Part shown: positions 9,875-19,130 of the stretch, piece after piece
Position numbering within the stretch: position 1 is the stretch's first letter
Layout of the letters: each line of letters opens with the position of its first letter
NCBI GenBank assembly: GCA_002150995.1
Contig: MDHJ01000001.1
Span: 3,100,001-3,164,000 of the forward strand
Source: Clavibacter michiganensis
Lineage (GTDB): Bacteria; Actinomycetota; Actinomycetes; Actinomycetales; Microbacteriaceae
Length of the DNA stretch: 64,000 nt
Reading direction: 5' to 3'
The notes under the pieces: generated by a model
Databases searched by the model: none
What the model was told of the DNA's origin: nothing
The model's input: the letters and a program-made list of their open reading frames with translations, nothing else
Made by a program: the position numbers and the translations under genes

Positions 9875-10627
9875 CTAGCGGCTGCCGCCCACGGGCGACG
9901 GGGCCCAGCCGGTGGCCGGGCAGTTCCAGCGCATGATCGCGTGGCGGCCGTGCTCGAAGCCGAGCTCGCTGAGCGTGGAGGTCGAGAGCGTGAGGATCCC
10001 CCCGGCCTCGGCGGGGAGGCCGACCCAGGCCACGGCGAGCGCGCGGATCACGTGGGCGTGCGCGACGAGCAGCACGTCCTGGCCGGACTCGAGCACCGGC
10101 AGCACGCGCGCGAGCACGTCGAGGACGCGCGCGCGGACCTGGCCGGACGTCTCGCCGGGGGTGTCGCCCGCGGGGACTCCGTCGGTCCAGAGGTCCCAGT
10201 GGCCGCGCTCGGACTGGATGTCGGCCGTGGTGCGCCCCTCGTAGGCGCCGTAGTCGAACTCGACCAGCCGGTCGTCGACCTCGGCCTGGTCCCGGTAGCC
10301 GATGAGCTCGGCGGTGCGGAGCGCGCGCGACCGCGGGCTCGCGAGCACCAGCCCGAACTCCGTTCCCGCGAGCACCTCGCCGACCGCGCGCGCCTGCTCC
10401 TCGCCGGTCTCCGTGAGGGGGATGTCGGTCGTGCCGGTGTGGCGCCCGTTGACGCTCCACTCGGTCTGCCCGTGGCGCACCATGACGATGCGGCCGCGGA
10501 CCTTCTCCTGCCACTCGGGGGTGCCCGGGATCTCCGCGCGGGCGATCGCGGCGTCGACCTCGGCGTGCATCGGCGACACGTCGTCGCGGGCGAGGCGCCT
10601 GGCGGTGGCGGGGTTCATGCCGGTCAT
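9875..10627 (-). CDS. Histidine phosphatase family protein (phosphoglycerate mutase-like)
   Basis: A 250-residue branch-1 histidine phosphatase. The catalytic RHG box is in IVMVRHGQTEWSVNGRHTG (about residues 47-65), the second arginine in LASPRSRALRTAE, and the second catalytic histidine in LLVAHAHVIRALA. ATG at 10627 has GGAGAG upstream; a second ATG lies at 10618. The broad acid-phosphatase-like motifs do not fix the substrate; cofactor-dependent mutase is possible but less likely given the 45-residue N-terminal extension. It is downstream of the beta-lactamase-like gene. Confidence 0.82.
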   Translation of the reverse strand: MTGMNPATARRLARDDVSPMHAEVDAAIARAEIPGTPEWQEKVRGRIVMVRHGQTEWSVNGRHTGTTDIPLTETGEEQARAVGEVLAGTEFGLVLASPRSRALRTAELIGYRDQAEVDDRLVEFDYGAYEGRTTADIQSERGHWDLWTDGVPAGDTPGETSGQVRARVLDVLARVLPVLESGQDVLLVAHAHVIRALAVAWVGLPAEAGGILTLSTSTLSELGFEHGRHAIMRWNCPATGWAPSPVGGSR

Positions 10628-10674
10628 GCGGGGCTCTCCTCCGTCGCCCGGAGGGTGGCGGGCGACATCCGACT

Positions 10675-11605
10675 CTACGCCCGGGCGGATCCGGCGTCCC
10701 GGTGCACGTGCTCCAGGAGGTCGAGCCCGACCACGCCCAGGGCGTCCCGCACGGCCAGCCGGGCGCGGAGACCGGCGTCGTCGAAGTGCACCATGACGGC
10801 GTACGCGACGGCGCCGCGCGGGCCGCGGAGCACGCCCGCCTCCGCCCGCACGCCCGCATCGACGCCCGTGCAGTCGACCAGGGCCATGCCGTGCGCGCCG
10901 CCGCGGCTCGACGGCGCGTCCATCCCGAACGCGGCCGCGACCATCGACCGATCGGTGTTGAGCGCGAGCCAGCCGACGACGCGCGTGCTCGTCTCCTCGT
11001 CGACCACCTCGCCGTGCACGAGCGAGGCGAAGAGCGACGCGAGCTCGCGGGCGGATCCCACGGAGAGCTGCGGCGCGTCGTCCGGCCCCGCGTGCCGCGC
11101 GCCACGTCGAGGAGCGCCGTCCGGCGGAGGCCGAGCGACTCGGCGCGGGCCCGCACGGCGTCGAGGCCCACGAGGCCGAGCAGCGCGTTCGTCGCGGCCG
11201 CGTCGCCGGTGGCACCGACGAGCGACGCGAGGTCGGTGACGGGCAGCGACGGCACCACGAGGTGCCGCCAGAGGCCCGCGGTGCCGCCCTCGTCGTCGTC
11301 GCCGCGGTCGACGAGGTGCAGCGGCGAGAGGTCGCCCGAGGTCATGCGGGCCGACAGCTCCGCGAGCAGCAGCACGCGGCCGAGCCCCGCGGCCGGCAGG
11401 GCCACGTGGTCGTCGACCGCGAGCACCACGTCGCCCGAGTCGAGGTCGGTGGCGCGCGCCGCGACGCGCATCCCGTCGAGGGCGAGGCCGCCGAGCGCAC
11501 GGAAGGCGGAGCGGAAGCCGTCCGTCGGCTCCTGACCGCGGTGACGCGCCGGGCCGCCCCCGGCATGCCGGGGCGGTGGGGCGGATGCTCCTCGGTCGCG
11601 CTCAT
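10675..11605 (-). pseudogene. Class A beta-lactamase-fold protein lacking catalytic residues, frameshifted
   Basis: The protein follows the order of class A serine beta-lactamases (LAGLALDG-like start, helix with TGDAAATNALLGLVG, later GMALVDCTG), about 310 residues when repaired. The SxxK position reads GLGR (LPAAGLGRVLLL), the SDN position reads GDA and the KTG box CTG, so all catalytic signatures are lost. A frame change at the C4 run 11086-11089 is clear. A second near 11559-11563 is needed only if translation starts at ATG 11605; the alternative start is ATG 11471. It lies 22 bp after the M13 peptidase gene. A penicillin-binding or non-catalytic role can only be guessed. Confidence 0.65.
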
Positions 11606-11627
11606 CGTGCGGCCCGCGCCCCGCGCG

Positions 11628-13610
11628 TCACCAGATGGTGACGCGGGCCTCCTCGTCGAGCCAGAGGCCGTCGCCCGGCTGCACGTCGAACGTCGCGTAG
11701 AAGGCGTCGATGTTGCGGACGATCTGGTTGCAGCGGAACTCGTTCGGCGCGTGCGGGTCGATGGCGAGCAGGCGCGTGACCTCCGCGTCGCGGCCCTTCT
11801 GCTGCCACGCCTGGGCCCAGGAGAGGAAGAAGCGCTCCGCGCCGGTGAGCCCGTCGATCACGGGCGGCTCCGCCCCGTCGAGCGAGAGCAGGTACGCCTT
11901 CCACGCGATGGACAGGCCGCCCAGGTCGCCGATGTTCTCGCCGATGGTGAGCGCGCCGTTCACGTGCGGGGCGTCGTCGGCCGTGAGCTGCGCCGGGACG
12001 AGGGCGTCGTACTGCTGGATGAGCGACGCCGTGCGCTGCTCGAACGCCGCGCGGTCGGCGGGGGTCCACCAGTCGGTGAGCCGCCCGTCGCCGTCGTAGC
12101 GCGAGCCCTGATCGTCGAAGCCGTGGCCGATCTCGTGGCCGATGACCGCGCCGATCGCGCCGTAGTTCGCGGCCGGGTCGCGCTCCTCGTCGAAGAACGG
12201 GAACTGCAGGATGGCCGCCGGGAACACGATCTCGTTGAAGCCGGGGTTGTAGTACGCGTTGATGGTCTGCGGCGTCATGAACCACTCGTCGCGGTCGAGC
12301 GGCGCGCCGATCTTCGCGAGCTCGCGGCGGGTCTCGAAGCGGGCGGTCGCGCGGACGTTGCCCACGAGGTCGGTCGGGTCGATCTCGAGGGCCGAGTAGT
12401 CGCGCCACCGGTCGGGGAAGCCGATCTTCGGGGTGAACGCGTCGAGCTTCTCGAGCGCCCGGCCGCGGGTCTCCGCGGTCATCCAGTCGAGGCCGGAGAT
12501 GGAGTCGCGGTAGGCCTCCACGAGGTGGCCGACCAACACGTCCATCTCCGCCTTGGCGGTGCGGGAGAAGTGGCGGTCGACGTAGATCCGGCCGATGGCC
12601 TCGCCCATGGCGCCCTCGACGAGCGAGACGCCGCGCTTCCAGCGCACGCGCTGCTCCGGGGCGCCGGTGAGGGTGCGGCCGTAGAAGTCGAAGCTCGCCT
12701 CCGAGAACGCCTTCGGGAGGAGCGCCGCGTTCGAGCGGACGACCTGCCAGGTGAGCCAGTCGCGGAGCGCGGGGACCTCGTCGGCGGTGAGGAGCGCGCC
12801 GAGTCCCTCGGCGAAGCTCGGCTCGCGGAGGACGACCTCGTCGAGCGCGCCCCCGGGCGCCTCCAGCGCGTCGCGCCAGACGTCGAGGTCCGCCCACGCG
12901 GCCTTCGCGACCAGGTCGCGGAGCCCGGCCCAGGTCGTGAGGTTGTACGTGGCCTGGCTGTCGCGCGTGCGGACGTTGTCCCAGTGGGCGGCGGCGATGC
13001 GGGTCTCGAGGTCGAGGATCCGGTCGGCGCGGCCCGCGGGGTCGTCGAGCTGCGCGAGGCCGAGCATGCGCTCGACGAAGGCGCGGTAGGCCGTGCGGAT
13101 GCCGGCGTGGCCCTCCTCGCGGTAGTAGCTCTCGTCGGGCAGTCCGATGCCGCCCTGCTCGATCTGCACGACGTAGCGCTCGGGGTCGCCCGGGTCGTTG
13201 TCGACGAAGAGGCCGAGGAGGCCGCTCACGTTGGTCTGCTCGAGGCGGCCGAGGGTCGCGAGGAAGGTCGGCACGTCGGTGACGGCGGCGGCCTGGTCGA
13301 GCTGGTCGCGGATGGGCTCGACGCCGAGCGACTCGACCCGCTCCTCGTCCATGAAGCTCGTGAAGAGGTCGCCGAACTTGCGCTCCTCGCTGCCGGGCGC
13401 GGCGTCGACGGCCTCCTCGATGATCACGCGCACGGCCTCCTCGGCCGCCTCCGCGAGCTGGTGGAACGAGCCCCAGCGGGCCTTGTCGTCGGGGATGTCG
13501 GTGCGGTCGAGCCAGCGGCCGTTGACGTGGAGGTAGAGGTCGTCCTGGGGCCTGACCCCCTCGTCCAGCTCGTCGGTGCGGATCCCGGTCGGCGGTGTCT
13601 CGGCGCTCAT
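11628..13610 (-). CDS. M13 family zinc metallopeptidase (neprilysin-like)
   Basis: A 660-residue endopeptidase of the M13 family. It has the zinc motif HEIGH (residues 490-494), the downstream glutamate motif ENIGDLGG, the substrate-binding NAYYNP and the C-terminal CNQIVRNIDAFYATF block. No signal peptide or membrane anchor is visible, so it is probably cytoplasmic, as in many actinobacterial PepO-like enzymes that degrade peptides. ATG at 13610 is preceded by TAGGCT with a six-base gap (plus coordinates 13617-13622), suggesting a leaderless message. It probably leads an operon with the beta-lactamase-like gene and the histidine phosphatase. Confidence 0.92.
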   Translation of the reverse strand: MSAETPPTGIRTDELDEGVRPQDDLYLHVNGRWLDRTDIPDDKARWGSFHQLAEAAEEAVRVIIEEAVDAAPGSEERKFGDLFTSFMDEERVESLGVEPIRDQLDQAAAVTDVPTFLATLGRLEQTNVSGLLGLFVDNDPGDPERYVVQIEQGGIGLPDESYYREEGHAGIRTAYRAFVERMLGLAQLDDPAGRADRILDLETRIAAAHWDNVRTRDSQATYNLTTWAGLRDLVAKAAWADLDVWRDALEAPGGALDEVVLREPSFAEGLGALLTADEVPALRDWLTWQVVRSNAALLPKAFSEASFDFYGRTLTGAPEQRVRWKRGVSLVEGAMGEAIGRIYVDRHFSRTAKAEMDVLVGHLVEAYRDSISGLDWMTAETRGRALEKLDAFTPKIGFPDRWRDYSALEIDPTDLVGNVRATARFETRRELAKIGAPLDRDEWFMTPQTINAYYNPGFNEIVFPAAILQFPFFDEERDPAANYGAIGAVIGHEIGHGFDDQGSRYDGDGRLTDWWTPADRAAFEQRTASLIQQYDALVPAQLTADDAPHVNGALTIGENIGDLGGLSIAWKAYLLSLDGAEPPVIDGLTGAERFFLSWAQAWQQKGRDAEVTRLLAIDPHAPNEFRCNQIVRNIDAFYATFDVQPGDGLWLDEEARVTIW

Positions 13611-13653
13611 GCGGCCAGCCTAGGCGCCTCGGCTGCGGCCCTCCCGGACGATG

Positions 13654-13698
13654 TGTAAAGCGTGCTTGACACACCTTCGGTGTAAAGCTAGCTTGTCA
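13654..13698. promoter_or_regulatory. Twin palindromic operators and promoter of the XRE regulator
   Basis: Two 18-bp sites, 13654-13671 and 13681-13698, each fit the dyad TGNNAAGCNNGCTTNNCA and are 27 bp apart, close to two and a half helical turns. The first overlaps a consensus -35 (TTGACA, 13666-13671). Seventeen bases later comes TAGCTT (13689-13694) inside the second site, then seven bases to the ATG. Binding at both sites would block the promoter, so autoregulation by the adjacent helix-turn-helix protein is the natural reading. Confidence 0.72.
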
Positions 13699-13701
13699 TC
13701 C

Positions 13702-13899
13702 ATGCGCAGCGAGGTGAAGGAGCTCCGGACGGCCGCCGGGCTCTCCCAGCAGGCCCTCGCCACCGCGCTCGGCGTCTCCCGCCAGACCGTGAACGCCATC
13801 GAGACGGGCCGCTACGACCCGTCGCTCGCGCTCGCCGTGCGCACGGCCCGCTTCTTCCACCGATCCGTCGAGGAGGTCTTCCATGTCGAAGTCGACTGA
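13702..13899 (+). CDS. XRE-family helix-turn-helix regulator (YgzD-like)
   Basis: A 65-residue protein consisting almost wholly of one Cro/C1 helix-turn-helix: SQQALATALGVSRQTVNAIE is the recognition unit, followed by YDPSLALAVRTARFFHRSVEEVF. These minimal regulators commonly pair with a membrane protein. ATG at 13702 is chosen because the promoter places transcription start on it; an upstream in-frame ATG at 13651 lies inside the operator. It overlaps the next gene by 17 bp, implying translational coupling. Confidence 0.88.
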   Translation: MRSEVKELRTAAGLSQQALATALGVSRQTVNAIETGRYDPSLALAVRTARFFHRSVEEVFHVEVD

Positions 13900-14284
13900 A
13901 CGCCGCGGGATCTCCCGCGTGAACGTGCTGCTCGTATCCGTGTTCGGCGTCGGCGCGCTGGTCGCGCTCGTCGCCGGGAATCCCGGATCCGCCTTCGTGC
14001 TCGCCTTCATGGGCGCGATCGGGTTCGGCGGCGCCCTGCAGGCGTCCCGGCCCGGCGCGAGCGACGTGACGCGCATCAACGGCCTCGAGTACCGCGACGA
14101 GCGGGACGGGCTGCTGGCGCAGCAGGGGTTCGCCGTGGTCGGCGTCGCCGCGCTCGTCATCTCGGTCGTCGCGTTCGTCGTCACCACGCTGCAGGGCGAG
14201 ATCCACTGGTTCATCTGGGGGCAGATGCTGGCGCTCGCCTCGGTGTGGGCCGTCGCGAACGCCGTGGTCGTCCGGCGGAGCTGA
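13883..14284 (+). CDS. Membrane protein coupled to the XRE regulator
   Basis: Encodes 133 residues with four hydrophobic segments in two pairs (about 13-31 and 33-50; 81-99 and 107-127), separated by a polar loop containing GLEYRDERDGLLAQQ. This resembles the DUF2178-type proteins found beside small XRE regulators. Start ATG at 13883 lies inside the regulator gene. Function is unknown; a membrane-stress or signal-sensing partner is an inference from the pairing only. Confidence 0.72.
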   Translation: MSKSTERRGISRVNVLLVSVFGVGALVALVAGNPGSAFVLAFMGAIGFGGALQASRPGASDVTRINGLEYRDERDGLLAQQGFAVVGVAALVISVVAFVVTTLQGEIHWFIWGQMLALASVWAVANAVVVRRS

Positions 14285-14405
14285 GCCGCGCGGATCGCCG
14301 CGCGGACACGGTCGGATCCGCGCGCGGAAACGCCGCCGCAACACGGCGTCGGTACGCTCGCGGATCGGGGCGTCTCCCCACACACCCGCGCGGAAGCAGG
14401 CGAGC

Positions 14406-15689
14406 ATGGCCCGACAGATCTGGACCCTCCACGGCGACGGCAAGGCGGTGGACGCCTCCGCGGTCGTCGGCCCCGGCGAGCGCCTCACCTGGCCGCGCAC
14501 CATCGGCCTCGGCATGCAGCACGTCGTCGCGATGTTCGGCGCGACGTTCCTCGTGCCCGTGCTCACCGGCTTCCCGCCCACGACCACGCTGTTCTTCTCC
14601 GGGATCGGGACGCTCCTGTTCCTCCTCATCACGCGGAACCGGCTCCCCAGCTACCTCGGCTCGTCGTTCGCGTTCATCGCGCCGATCCTCGCGGCCAACG
14701 CGGCGACCGCGTCGGGCGGCGGCGGCATCGGGGCGGCGCTCGCGGGCATCGTCGCGGTCGGGATCCTGCTGGCGGTCGTCGGCGGCATCGTGCAGCTCAC
14801 CGGCACGGGCTGGATCGACGCGCTCCTGCCGCCCGTGGTCGCCGGCGCGATCGTCGCGCTGATCGGCTTCAACCTCGCCTCCGCGGCGCGGGACAACTTC
14901 GTGGTGGCGCCCGTGACGGCGACCATCACCCTCGCCGTCGTGATCCTCTCGACCGTGCTGTTCCGCGGGATCCTCGGCCGCCTCTCCATCGTGCTGGGCG
15001 TCGTCGTCGGCTACGTGGTGGCGGTCATCCGCTCGGAGGTCGACTTCTCGGCCATCGCGGATGCCGCGTGGATCGGCCTGCCCGAGTTCCACTCGCCGGA
15101 GATCACGCCGCAGTTCTGGGCGCTGCTGCCCGCGTTCCTGCCCGTCGTGCTCGTGCTCGTCGCGGAGAACGTGGGGCACATCCGCGGCGTCGCGCAGATG
15201 ACCGACGGCTCGGTCAACAGGCTCACCGGGCGCGCGCTCCTCGCGGACGGCATCGCGACCGTGCTCGCGGGCCTCGGCGGCGGATCCGGCACCACCACGT
15301 ACGGCGAGAACATCGGCGTGATGGCGGCCACGCGCGTCTACTCGACCGCCGCCTACTGGGTCGCGGGCGCCTTCGCGGTGCTGCTCGGCCTGTCGCCCAA
15401 GGTCGGCGCGGTCATCAACACGATCCCCGCCGGCGTGCTCGGCGGAGTGACGACCGCGCTCTACGGGCTCATCGGGATCATCGGCGTGAAGATCTGGATG
15501 GACAACCGGGTCGACTTCGCGAAGCCCGTGAACCAGCTCACGGCGGCGACCGCGCTCATCGTGGCGATCGCGCCGTTCACCTTCACGCTCGGCACGGTGT
15601 CGTTCAACGGCATCGCGCTCGGCACGGTCGCGGCGATCGTCGTCTACCACGTGATGAGCACGGTCGCGCGGCTGCGCGGGACCGCGTAG
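14406..15689 (+). CDS. NCS2-family uracil/xanthine permease
   Basis: A 427-residue proton-coupled nucleobase transporter with about 12-14 transmembrane segments. The N-terminal block RTIGLGMQHVVAMFGATFLVP and the family signature around GTTTYGENIGVMAATRVYST near residue 300 are clear. The sequence resembles uracil permeases (UraA) more than xanthine ones, but substrate cannot be settled by eye. A TACGCT near 14352 could be its -10 box, leaving a leader of about 40 bases. Confidence 0.88.
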   Translation: MARQIWTLHGDGKAVDASAVVGPGERLTWPRTIGLGMQHVVAMFGATFLVPVLTGFPPTTTLFFSGIGTLLFLLITRNRLPSYLGSSFAFIAPILAANAATASGGGGIGAALAGIVAVGILLAVVGGIVQLTGTGWIDALLPPVVAGAIVALIGFNLASAARDNFVVAPVTATITLAVVILSTVLFRGILGRLSIVLGVVVGYVVAVIRSEVDFSAIADAAWIGLPEFHSPEITPQFWALLPAFLPVVLVLVAENVGHIRGVAQMTDGSVNRLTGRALLADGIATVLAGLGGGSGTTTYGENIGVMAATRVYSTAAYWVAGAFAVLLGLSPKVGAVINTIPAGVLGGVTTALYGLIGIIGVKIWMDNRVDFAKPVNQLTAATALIVAIAPFTFTLGTVSFNGIALGTVAAIVVYHVMSTVARLRGTA

Positions 15690-15741
15690 CGCCGGCGGCG
15701 CAGCTCTCGCGGCCCGCGCCCCGAGGCCCGGCGCCCGCGGA

Positions 15742-16440
15742 TCAGATCCCGAGCAGGCGCTCGAGCGCCGGGTCCTCCAGCGAGTCGAGCACGAGGTCCG
15801 CGCCCGCGTCGCGCAGCTCGTCGGCCGAGTAGTGGCCGCTCGCCACCCCGACCGCGGTGGCCCCCGCGTCGTGCGCCGAGGTGATGTCGTTCGGGGTGTC
15901 GCCGACCACCAGCACCTCGTCGCGGGAGGGCGCCGCTCCGCGCAGGGTGCCCGCGGTCGCGATGGCCCGGCGGACGACGTCGACCCGGTCGGGCGAGTCG
16001 GACCCGTAGGCGCCGAAGACGAAGAAGCGGCCGAGGCGGGCGGGCTCCATCTTGGTGCGGGCGGCGCCCTCCATCGCGCCGGAGACGACGCCGAGCACCA
16101 CGCCCGCGTCGGCGAGCCGGTCGAGCAGGGCCTCGGCGCCGTCGAGGACGCGGTAGCCCTCGGAGACGCGGATGTCGTCGGCGAGGTGCCGCAGGTAGGA
16201 GGCGTAGAGGCGCGCGAGCTCGGCGGGCTCCGGATCGCGGCCCATGACGGCGCGGAACGTCGCCGTGCCCACCTGGGGATCGGTCTCCCCGGCGGAGGAG
16301 TGCTCGCCGATGTCCGCCTCGACGTCGTGCACGTCGCGGAACGCCATCGCCCAGCTGCGGGTGCCGGAGCCGCCCGTGTGGATGAGGGTCTCGTCGATGT
16401 CGAAGAGCACGGCGGGAGGGATGCGATCGGTGTCGGCCAT
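15742..16440 (-). CDS. HAD-superfamily hydrolase (phosphoglycolate phosphatase-like)
   Basis: A 232-residue phosphatase with nucleophile motif DIDETLIHT (residues 14-22), a helical cap, VLGVVSGAMEG as the motif II region and VVGDTPNDITSAHDAG as motif IV with its two acidic residues. ATG at 16440 follows CACGAT by six bases. An upstream open extension has no coding character. Substrate unknown. It converges with the NCS2 permease. Confidence 0.82.
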   Translation of the reverse strand: MADTDRIPPAVLFDIDETLIHTGGSGTRSWAMAFRDVHDVEADIGEHSSAGETDPQVGTATFRAVMGRDPEPAELARLYASYLRHLADDIRVSEGYRVLDGAEALLDRLADAGVVLGVVSGAMEGAARTKMEPARLGRFFVFGAYGSDSPDRVDVVRRAIATAGTLRGAAPSRDEVLVVGDTPNDITSAHDAGATAVGVASGHYSADELRDAGADLVLDSLEDPALERLLGI

Positions 16441-16520
16441 GCGTCCATCGTGCTCCGGCGCGCCTCCGCATGACCCGCACGGACGTCCGCTCGGGGTGCC
16501 CGCGCGGGGTGCCCGGAGGA

Positions 16521-17030
16521 TCAGGAGCGGCGCGCGCGGACCCGCTCGGTCGTGCGCGCGATCACGCGGAGGCTGTCGATGAGGGTCGCGACCTGCTCGC
16601 GGCTGAGGTCGGCGAGCACCTCGTCCTCGTCGGCGACGAGCCGGCGCATCGCCCGGTCGACCCGCTCGATGCCGAAGGGGGTGAGCACGACGAGCCGGCT
16701 GCGGCCGCCCGCCGGATCCTCCTCGCGGGTGATGAAGGAGCGCGCGGTCAGCCGGTTCACCCGGTGCACGAGGCTGCCGGTGTCGGTCCCGAGGCGCTCG
16801 GCGAGGCCCGCGCGCGTGAGGCCCGCGTCGCCCTGCTGGCGGAGCACGGACAGGAACTCGAACTCGCTCGTCGTCAGGCCCTCGGCGGCGAAGGCGCCCT
16901 CGCGGATCCGCTGCATCTGCGGCAGCAGGCGCCGCAGCCGCGACACCACGTCGAGCGGCGCGAAGTCGACGTCGGGCATGGCCGCGCCCCACGCGTCGAT
17001 CACCAGGTCGACGTCGTCGTCATCCTTCAT
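16521..17030 (-). CDS. MarR-family transcriptional regulator
   Basis: A 169-residue winged-helix regulator: SEFEFLSVLRQQGDAGLTRAGLAERLGTDTGSLVHRVNRLTARSFITREEDP covers the recognition helix and wing, followed by the MarR dimerisation helices. ATG at 17030 has GGGAGT seven bases upstream, which argues against the longer frame. It is divergent from the homocysteine methyltransferase, a plausible but unproven target. Confidence 0.85.
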   Translation of the reverse strand: MKDDDDVDLVIDAWGAAMPDVDFAPLDVVSRLRRLLPQMQRIREGAFAAEGLTTSEFEFLSVLRQQGDAGLTRAGLAERLGTDTGSLVHRVNRLTARSFITREEDPAGGRSRLVVLTPFGIERVDRAMRRLVADEDEVLADLSREQVATLIDSLRVIARTTERVRARRS

Positions 17031-17163
17031 CGGGACTCCCACCGTCGCCTCCACGGTACCCGGCGCAGGGCGCGGGGCGGGCCGACGGGCGCGGGGCGGA
17101 TGCGCGGCGTCGCGGGGCGTCGCGGACCCCGGATCCGCCGACGCGCTCCGGCAGGATGTCGGC

Positions 17164-18095
17164 ATGGCCCGCCCGCTCCCCCTCCCCGACCGCCCGCTGG
17201 TGCTCGACGGCGGCCTCGGCACGCTGCTGGAGGCGCGTGGGCACGACCTGACGGACCCGCTCTGGAGCGCGCGCGTGCTCGCCGACGAGCCCGACGCGAT
17301 CCGGTCCGCGCACGCGGAGTACTTCCGCGCCGGGGCGGACGTGGCGATCACGGCCTCGTACCAGGTGGGCTTCGAGGCCTTCGCGCGCCGCGGCCTGGAC
17401 GCCGCCGCCACCGAGGGGCTGCTGCGCGCGAGCGTGCGGCTCGCGGCCGAGGCGCGCGACGGCGCCGCGCGGGAGGACGCGGCGGGCGACGCGGCCGCCG
17501 GACGACCGGCCCGCGCGCCGCGCGACCGCTGGATCGCCGCGTCCGTGGGCCCCTACGGGGCGACGCTCGGCGACGGGTCCGAGTACCGCGGGTCCTCGGG
17601 ACTCACCCGCGACGAGCTGCGCCGCTGGCACGCCCCGCGGTTCGCCGTGCTCGCCGACGCGGGCGCCGACCTCCTCGCCTGCGAGACGATCCCGAGCCTC
17701 GACGAGGGCCGGGCGCTGGTGGACCTCGCGCGCGGCTCGGGCGCGCGGTGTGGCTCGCGTTCACGGTCGCCGCCGGGCGGCTGCGGTCCGGCCAGCCGAT
17801 GGGCGAGGGGTTCGCGCTGGCGGAGGAGGCCGACGAGGTCGTGGCCGTCGGGATCAACTGCGCGCACCCGGACGAGGTGCCCGGCGCGATCGCCGCTGCC
17901 CGCGCGGCGACCGACCGGCCCGTGGTGGTCTATCCGAACTCCGGGGAGCGCTGGGACGCGGTCGCGCGCGGCTGGGTCGGCGACCCGGCGCTGCCGTCCG
18001 TCGACGCGTGGATCGCGGCGGGCGCGTCGCTCGTCGGCGGCTGCTGCCGCGTGGGGCCGGGCGAGGTGCGGCGCATGCGCGACGCGCTCGGCTGA
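17164..18095 (+). pseudogene. mmuM: Homocysteine S-methyltransferase, frameshifted
   Basis: Zinc enzyme transferring a methyl group from S-methylmethionine (or SAM) to homocysteine. It begins LVLDGGLGTLLEARG. The zinc cysteines are in GINCAHP and in GGCCRVGPGEV near the C terminus. At 17747-17748 the frame breaks: DLARGSGAR should continue VWLAFTVAAGR, which needs one G added. Repaired length is 310 residues, normal for MmuM/YbgG. CAGGAT lies six bases before ATG 17164. No S-methylmethionine permease is adjacent. A strong terminator follows. Confidence 0.86.
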
Positions 18096-18103
18096 CGCCG
18101 CAT

Positions 18104-18142
18104 GACGACGGCCCGTCTCCTGCAGGGAGGCGGGCCGTCGTC
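18104..18142. terminator. Bidirectional terminator between mmuM and the quinone-reductase gene
   Basis: A hairpin with 15-base arms (18104-18118 and 18128-18142) carrying one mismatch and a nine-base loop. It lies 8 bp after the mmuM stop and 50 bp from the convergent SDR-type gene. No T-run follows, as is usual at this G+C content. Confidence 0.8.
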
Positions 18143-18191
18143 GACTGCGGATCCGGTCCGGATCCGGCTCGGGCCCGGATCCGTGGTCGGC

Positions 18192-19055
18192 TCAGGCGCC
18201 GGCGACGGCCTGGCGCAGGCCCTCGGCGAGCGAGGTGGTGGGGCGGCCGAGGAGGCGGGCGAGGTCGCCCGTCCCGTCGTCGAGCTGACCCGCGGCCGTG
18301 GCGGCGTCGAGGCCCACCAGGAAGCCGATGGTGCCCTCGTCGAGGCCGGCGCCGCCGAGGATGCTCGCGTGCTCCTCCGAGGACACCCGGGACACGGGGA
18401 CGGGCTGGCCGACGATGCCGGAGATCGCGGCGGCGAGGTCGTCCTGCGTCCAGCGCTCGTCGCCCGCCAGCTCGAGCGTCCGCCCGGCGAGCGAGTCGTC
18501 GAGGGCCGCGACGGCGATCCCCTCGGCGAAGTCGGCGATGGTGGCGCTCGCGACGATGCCGTCGCCCGCGCTCGTGAGGAGGCCGCCGGACTGCCGCACG
18601 GCGTCGACGGTGGCCGCGTAGTTCTCGGTGTACCAGCCGTTGCGGAGGAGCGTGACGGGCACGCCGGAGGCGGCGAGGACCTCCTCGGTGGCCTTGTGCT
18701 CACCCGCGATGAACAGCTCGGTGGTGCTGGCGCGGAGGACGCTCGTGTACAGGATCCGGCCGACGCCCGCGGCCTTCGCGGCCTCGATGACGGTGGTGTG
18801 CTGCGGGACGCGCTGGCCCACCTCGCTGCCGGAGACGAGCACGAGGGTGTCGCCGGGCTGGATGGCCGCGGTCACGCTGTCGGCGTCGGTGTACTCCAGG
18901 CGCGCGGTGCGCACGCCCTGGGCGGCGAGGTCCGCGAGGGCCTCGGGGCGGCGCGCGGTGGCGAGCACGTCGGAGGCGGCGGCGCCGCGGGCGAGGAGGG
19001 AGGCGACGATGCGCGATCCGAGGCGGCCGGTGGCGGCGGTGACGACGATGGTCAT
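18192..19055 (-). CDS. NmrA-like NAD(P)H:quinone oxidoreductase (QorB/YtfG type)
   Basis: A 287-residue NAD(P)-binding protein of the atypical short-chain dehydrogenase group. The Rossmann motif TAATGRLGSRIV is at residues 6-17, and VTLLRNGWYTENY is the NmrA/QorB signature. It probably reduces quinones or binds NADP as a redox sensor. ATG at 19055 has AAAGG eight bases upstream. It is divergent from an HxlR regulator with a single cysteine, a pairing known for quinone-responsive regulation. Confidence 0.83.
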   Translation of the reverse strand: MTIVVTAATGRLGSRIVASLLARGAAASDVLATARRPEALADLAAQGVRTARLEYTDADSVTAAIQPGDTLVLVSGSEVGQRVPQHTTVIEAAKAAGVGRILYTSVLRASTTELFIAGEHKATEEVLAASGVPVTLLRNGWYTENYAATVDAVRQSGGLLTSAGDGIVASATIADFAEGIAVAALDDSLAGRTLELAGDERWTQDDLAAAISGIVGQPVPVSRVSSEEHASILGGAGLDEGTIGFLVGLDAATAAGQLDDGTGDLARLLGRPTTSLAEGLRQAVAGA

Positions 19056-19130
19056 GGGGTGCCTTTCGAGTCGTGGGAGGTTCGGTACGCCCGGGACAAC
19101 CGGGCCGACGGCGAAGAGCTTCCCACAGAG

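Noticed and set aside
10675-11605. Beta-lactam resistance gene
   Set aside because: SxxK, SDN and KTG positions are all changed, so no hydrolytic activity is expected.
18143-18191. Three GGATCC copies as a second terminator or operator
   Set aside because: They do not form a better hairpin than 18104-18142, and the same word is frequent throughout the window.
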